From contig DGDD01000190.1 of NCBI GenBank assembly GCA_002385265.1, positions 1 through 6,168 of the forward strand: 6,168 nucleotides of DNA, in the 5' to 3' direction. Position numbers and translations under genes: made by a program. Source of the stretch: Chitinophagaceae bacterium UBA3961 (lineage in GTDB: Bacteria > Bacteroidota > Bacteroidia > Chitinophagales > Chitinophagaceae). The notes beneath the pieces were generated by a model that was given only the letters and a program-made list of their open reading frames with translations, did no database searches and had not been told where the DNA came from. Below, piece after piece: positions 5,311 through 6,168 of this stretch. Within the stretch, counting starts at the first letter, position 1. Each line of letters opens with the position of its first letter.

Positions 5311-6168
5311 ATGCACATTGACGTTGCTGAGAAAAATTTAGATAAAGTTGGTTTTTTAGATTTGAAGGTGGATCCAAGTTTGGATCTGTTTGTTGAAATC
5401 GAAAAGCTTAAGAAGGAAAAGAATATGGTTCTCTTGGCGCATTATTACCAAGAACCGGATATTCAAGATGTAGCCGATTATATAGGTGATAGTTTAGGTT
5501 TGGCACAATTCGCAAAAAAGACAAGTGCTGATATGATTGTGTTCGCCGGAGTTCACTTTATGGCTGAAACTGCGAAAATTTTGAATCCTGACAAAAAAGT
5601 TCTCTTACCGGATTTGAAAGCGGGCTGTTCTCTTGCTGATAGTGCCCCGGCTGATTTGTTTAAAAAATTTAAGGAGCAGCATCCTGATCATATTGTTATC
5701 AGCTACATAAATTGTACTGCAGAGATCAAAGCTTTGAGTGACATTATTTGTACTTCTTCTAATGCTGAAAAAATTATTAATTCATTACCTGCAGATCAAA
5801 AGATAATTTTTGCACCGGATAAAAATTTGGGTGGTTATTTGAATAGAAAAACAGGTAGGAATATGGTGTTGTGGAACGGTGCATGTATGGTCCATGAAAT
5901 TTTTAGTTTGGAAAAAATTACGAAGCTTAAGATTAGACATCCGGAAGCCAAGTTTATCGCGCATCCTGAATGTGAGGAACCTTTATTAAGAATCGCTGAT
6001 TTTATTGGATCTACTACTGCCTTGTTGAATTATACTATAAAGGATGAGAGTAGATCTTATATAGTGGCGACTGAGACAGGTATTTTGCATAAAATGCAAA
6101 AAGAAAATCCGGGTAAGACTTTTATTCCTGCTCCGCCGGATAATAATTGTGCTTGTAACGATTGCCCT
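5311..6168 (+). CDS. nadA: quinolinate synthase NadA, 3' end cut by the window
   Basis: The 286 residues present cover almost all of NadA, the [4Fe-4S] enzyme that condenses iminoaspartate (made by NadB) with dihydroxyacetone phosphate to quinolinate in de novo NAD synthesis in the cytosol. The triplicated-fold landmarks are all visible. They are [16 protein letters not shown] (41-56) with substrate-binding His44 and Tyr46; GDSLGLAQ (59-66); KAGCSLAD with cluster ligand Cys106; [11 protein letters not shown] (131-141) with the conserved Tyr and Asn; HPECEEP with His218, Glu220 and ligand Cys221; the TETG segment (254-257); and CACNDCP (280-286), whose last Cys285 aligns with the third ligand of characterised NadA proteins. 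Roughly 30-50 residues should follow beyond the edge. The start is the first ATG after an in-frame TAA at 5284-5286; a weak AGAGAA lies just before it. The gene is divergent from the PpiD-like gene, and nadB is not in the window. Confidence 0.96.
   Translation, partial: MHIDVAEKNLDKVGFLDLKVDPSLDLFVEIEKLKKEKNMVLLAHYYQEPDIQDVADYIGDSLGLAQFAKKTSADMIVFAGVHFMAETAKILNPDKKVLLPDLKAGCSLADSAPADLFKKFKEQHPDHIVISYINCTAEIKALSDIICTSSNAEKIINSLPADQKIIFAPDKNLGGYLNRKTGRNMVLWNGACMVHEIFSLEKITKLKIRHPEAKFIAHPECEEPLLRIADFIGSTTALLNYTIKDESRSYIVATETGILHKMQKENPGKTFIPAPPDNNCACNDCP

Overview
The window looks like ordinary chromosomal DNA from a member of the Bacteroidota (Bacteroidetes). The evidence is a DUF2480 protein, a family I know mainly from this phylum; a long membrane-anchored PpiD/SurA-type isomerase; two promoters that fit the phylum's TTG-N19-TAnnTTTG pattern; and starts without clear Shine-Dalgarno sequences. 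A Chitinophagaceae/Sphingobacteriia-like source is a guess from overall flavour. No transposase, phage gene, CRISPR array, tRNA or rRNA is visible.

Layout. Bases 1-181 hold at most the first 28 codons of a minus-strand gene that leaves the left edge. Bases 182-2298 are a compact minus-strand operon, transcribed right to left: a DUF2480 protein, a GNAT acetyltransferase and a PLP-dependent class I/II aminotransferase, with gaps of 2 and 9 nt. Its promoter lies so close to the first ATG that the mRNA may be almost leaderless. An intrinsic terminator at about 2409-2440 ends the next minus-strand gene (2457-4586). That gene encodes a 709-residue periplasmic chaperone/peptidyl-prolyl isomerase with one N-terminal membrane anchor and its own well-matched promoter. 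A 724-bp AT-rich divergent intergenic region (4587-5310) follows. The plus-strand quinolinate synthase gene nadA (5311 to the right edge) is cut after residue 286, just past its last cluster-binding cysteine.

Functions. The genes are mostly separate housekeeping functions: NAD biosynthesis (NadA), envelope protein folding (PpiD-like) and amino-acid/keto-acid transamination with two small partners of unknown role. No multi-gene novel system is evident.

Most worth a second look. First, the divergent intergenic region carries a cluster of DnaA-box-like 9-mers, is about 33% G+C, and has genes pointing away on both sides, so it is a candidate replication origin (unproven). Second, the DUF2480 protein has an internal duplication in which each copy carries an equivalently placed cysteine. 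Third, the PpiD-like protein seems to be a chain of parvulin-like modules of which only one keeps the canonical motifs.
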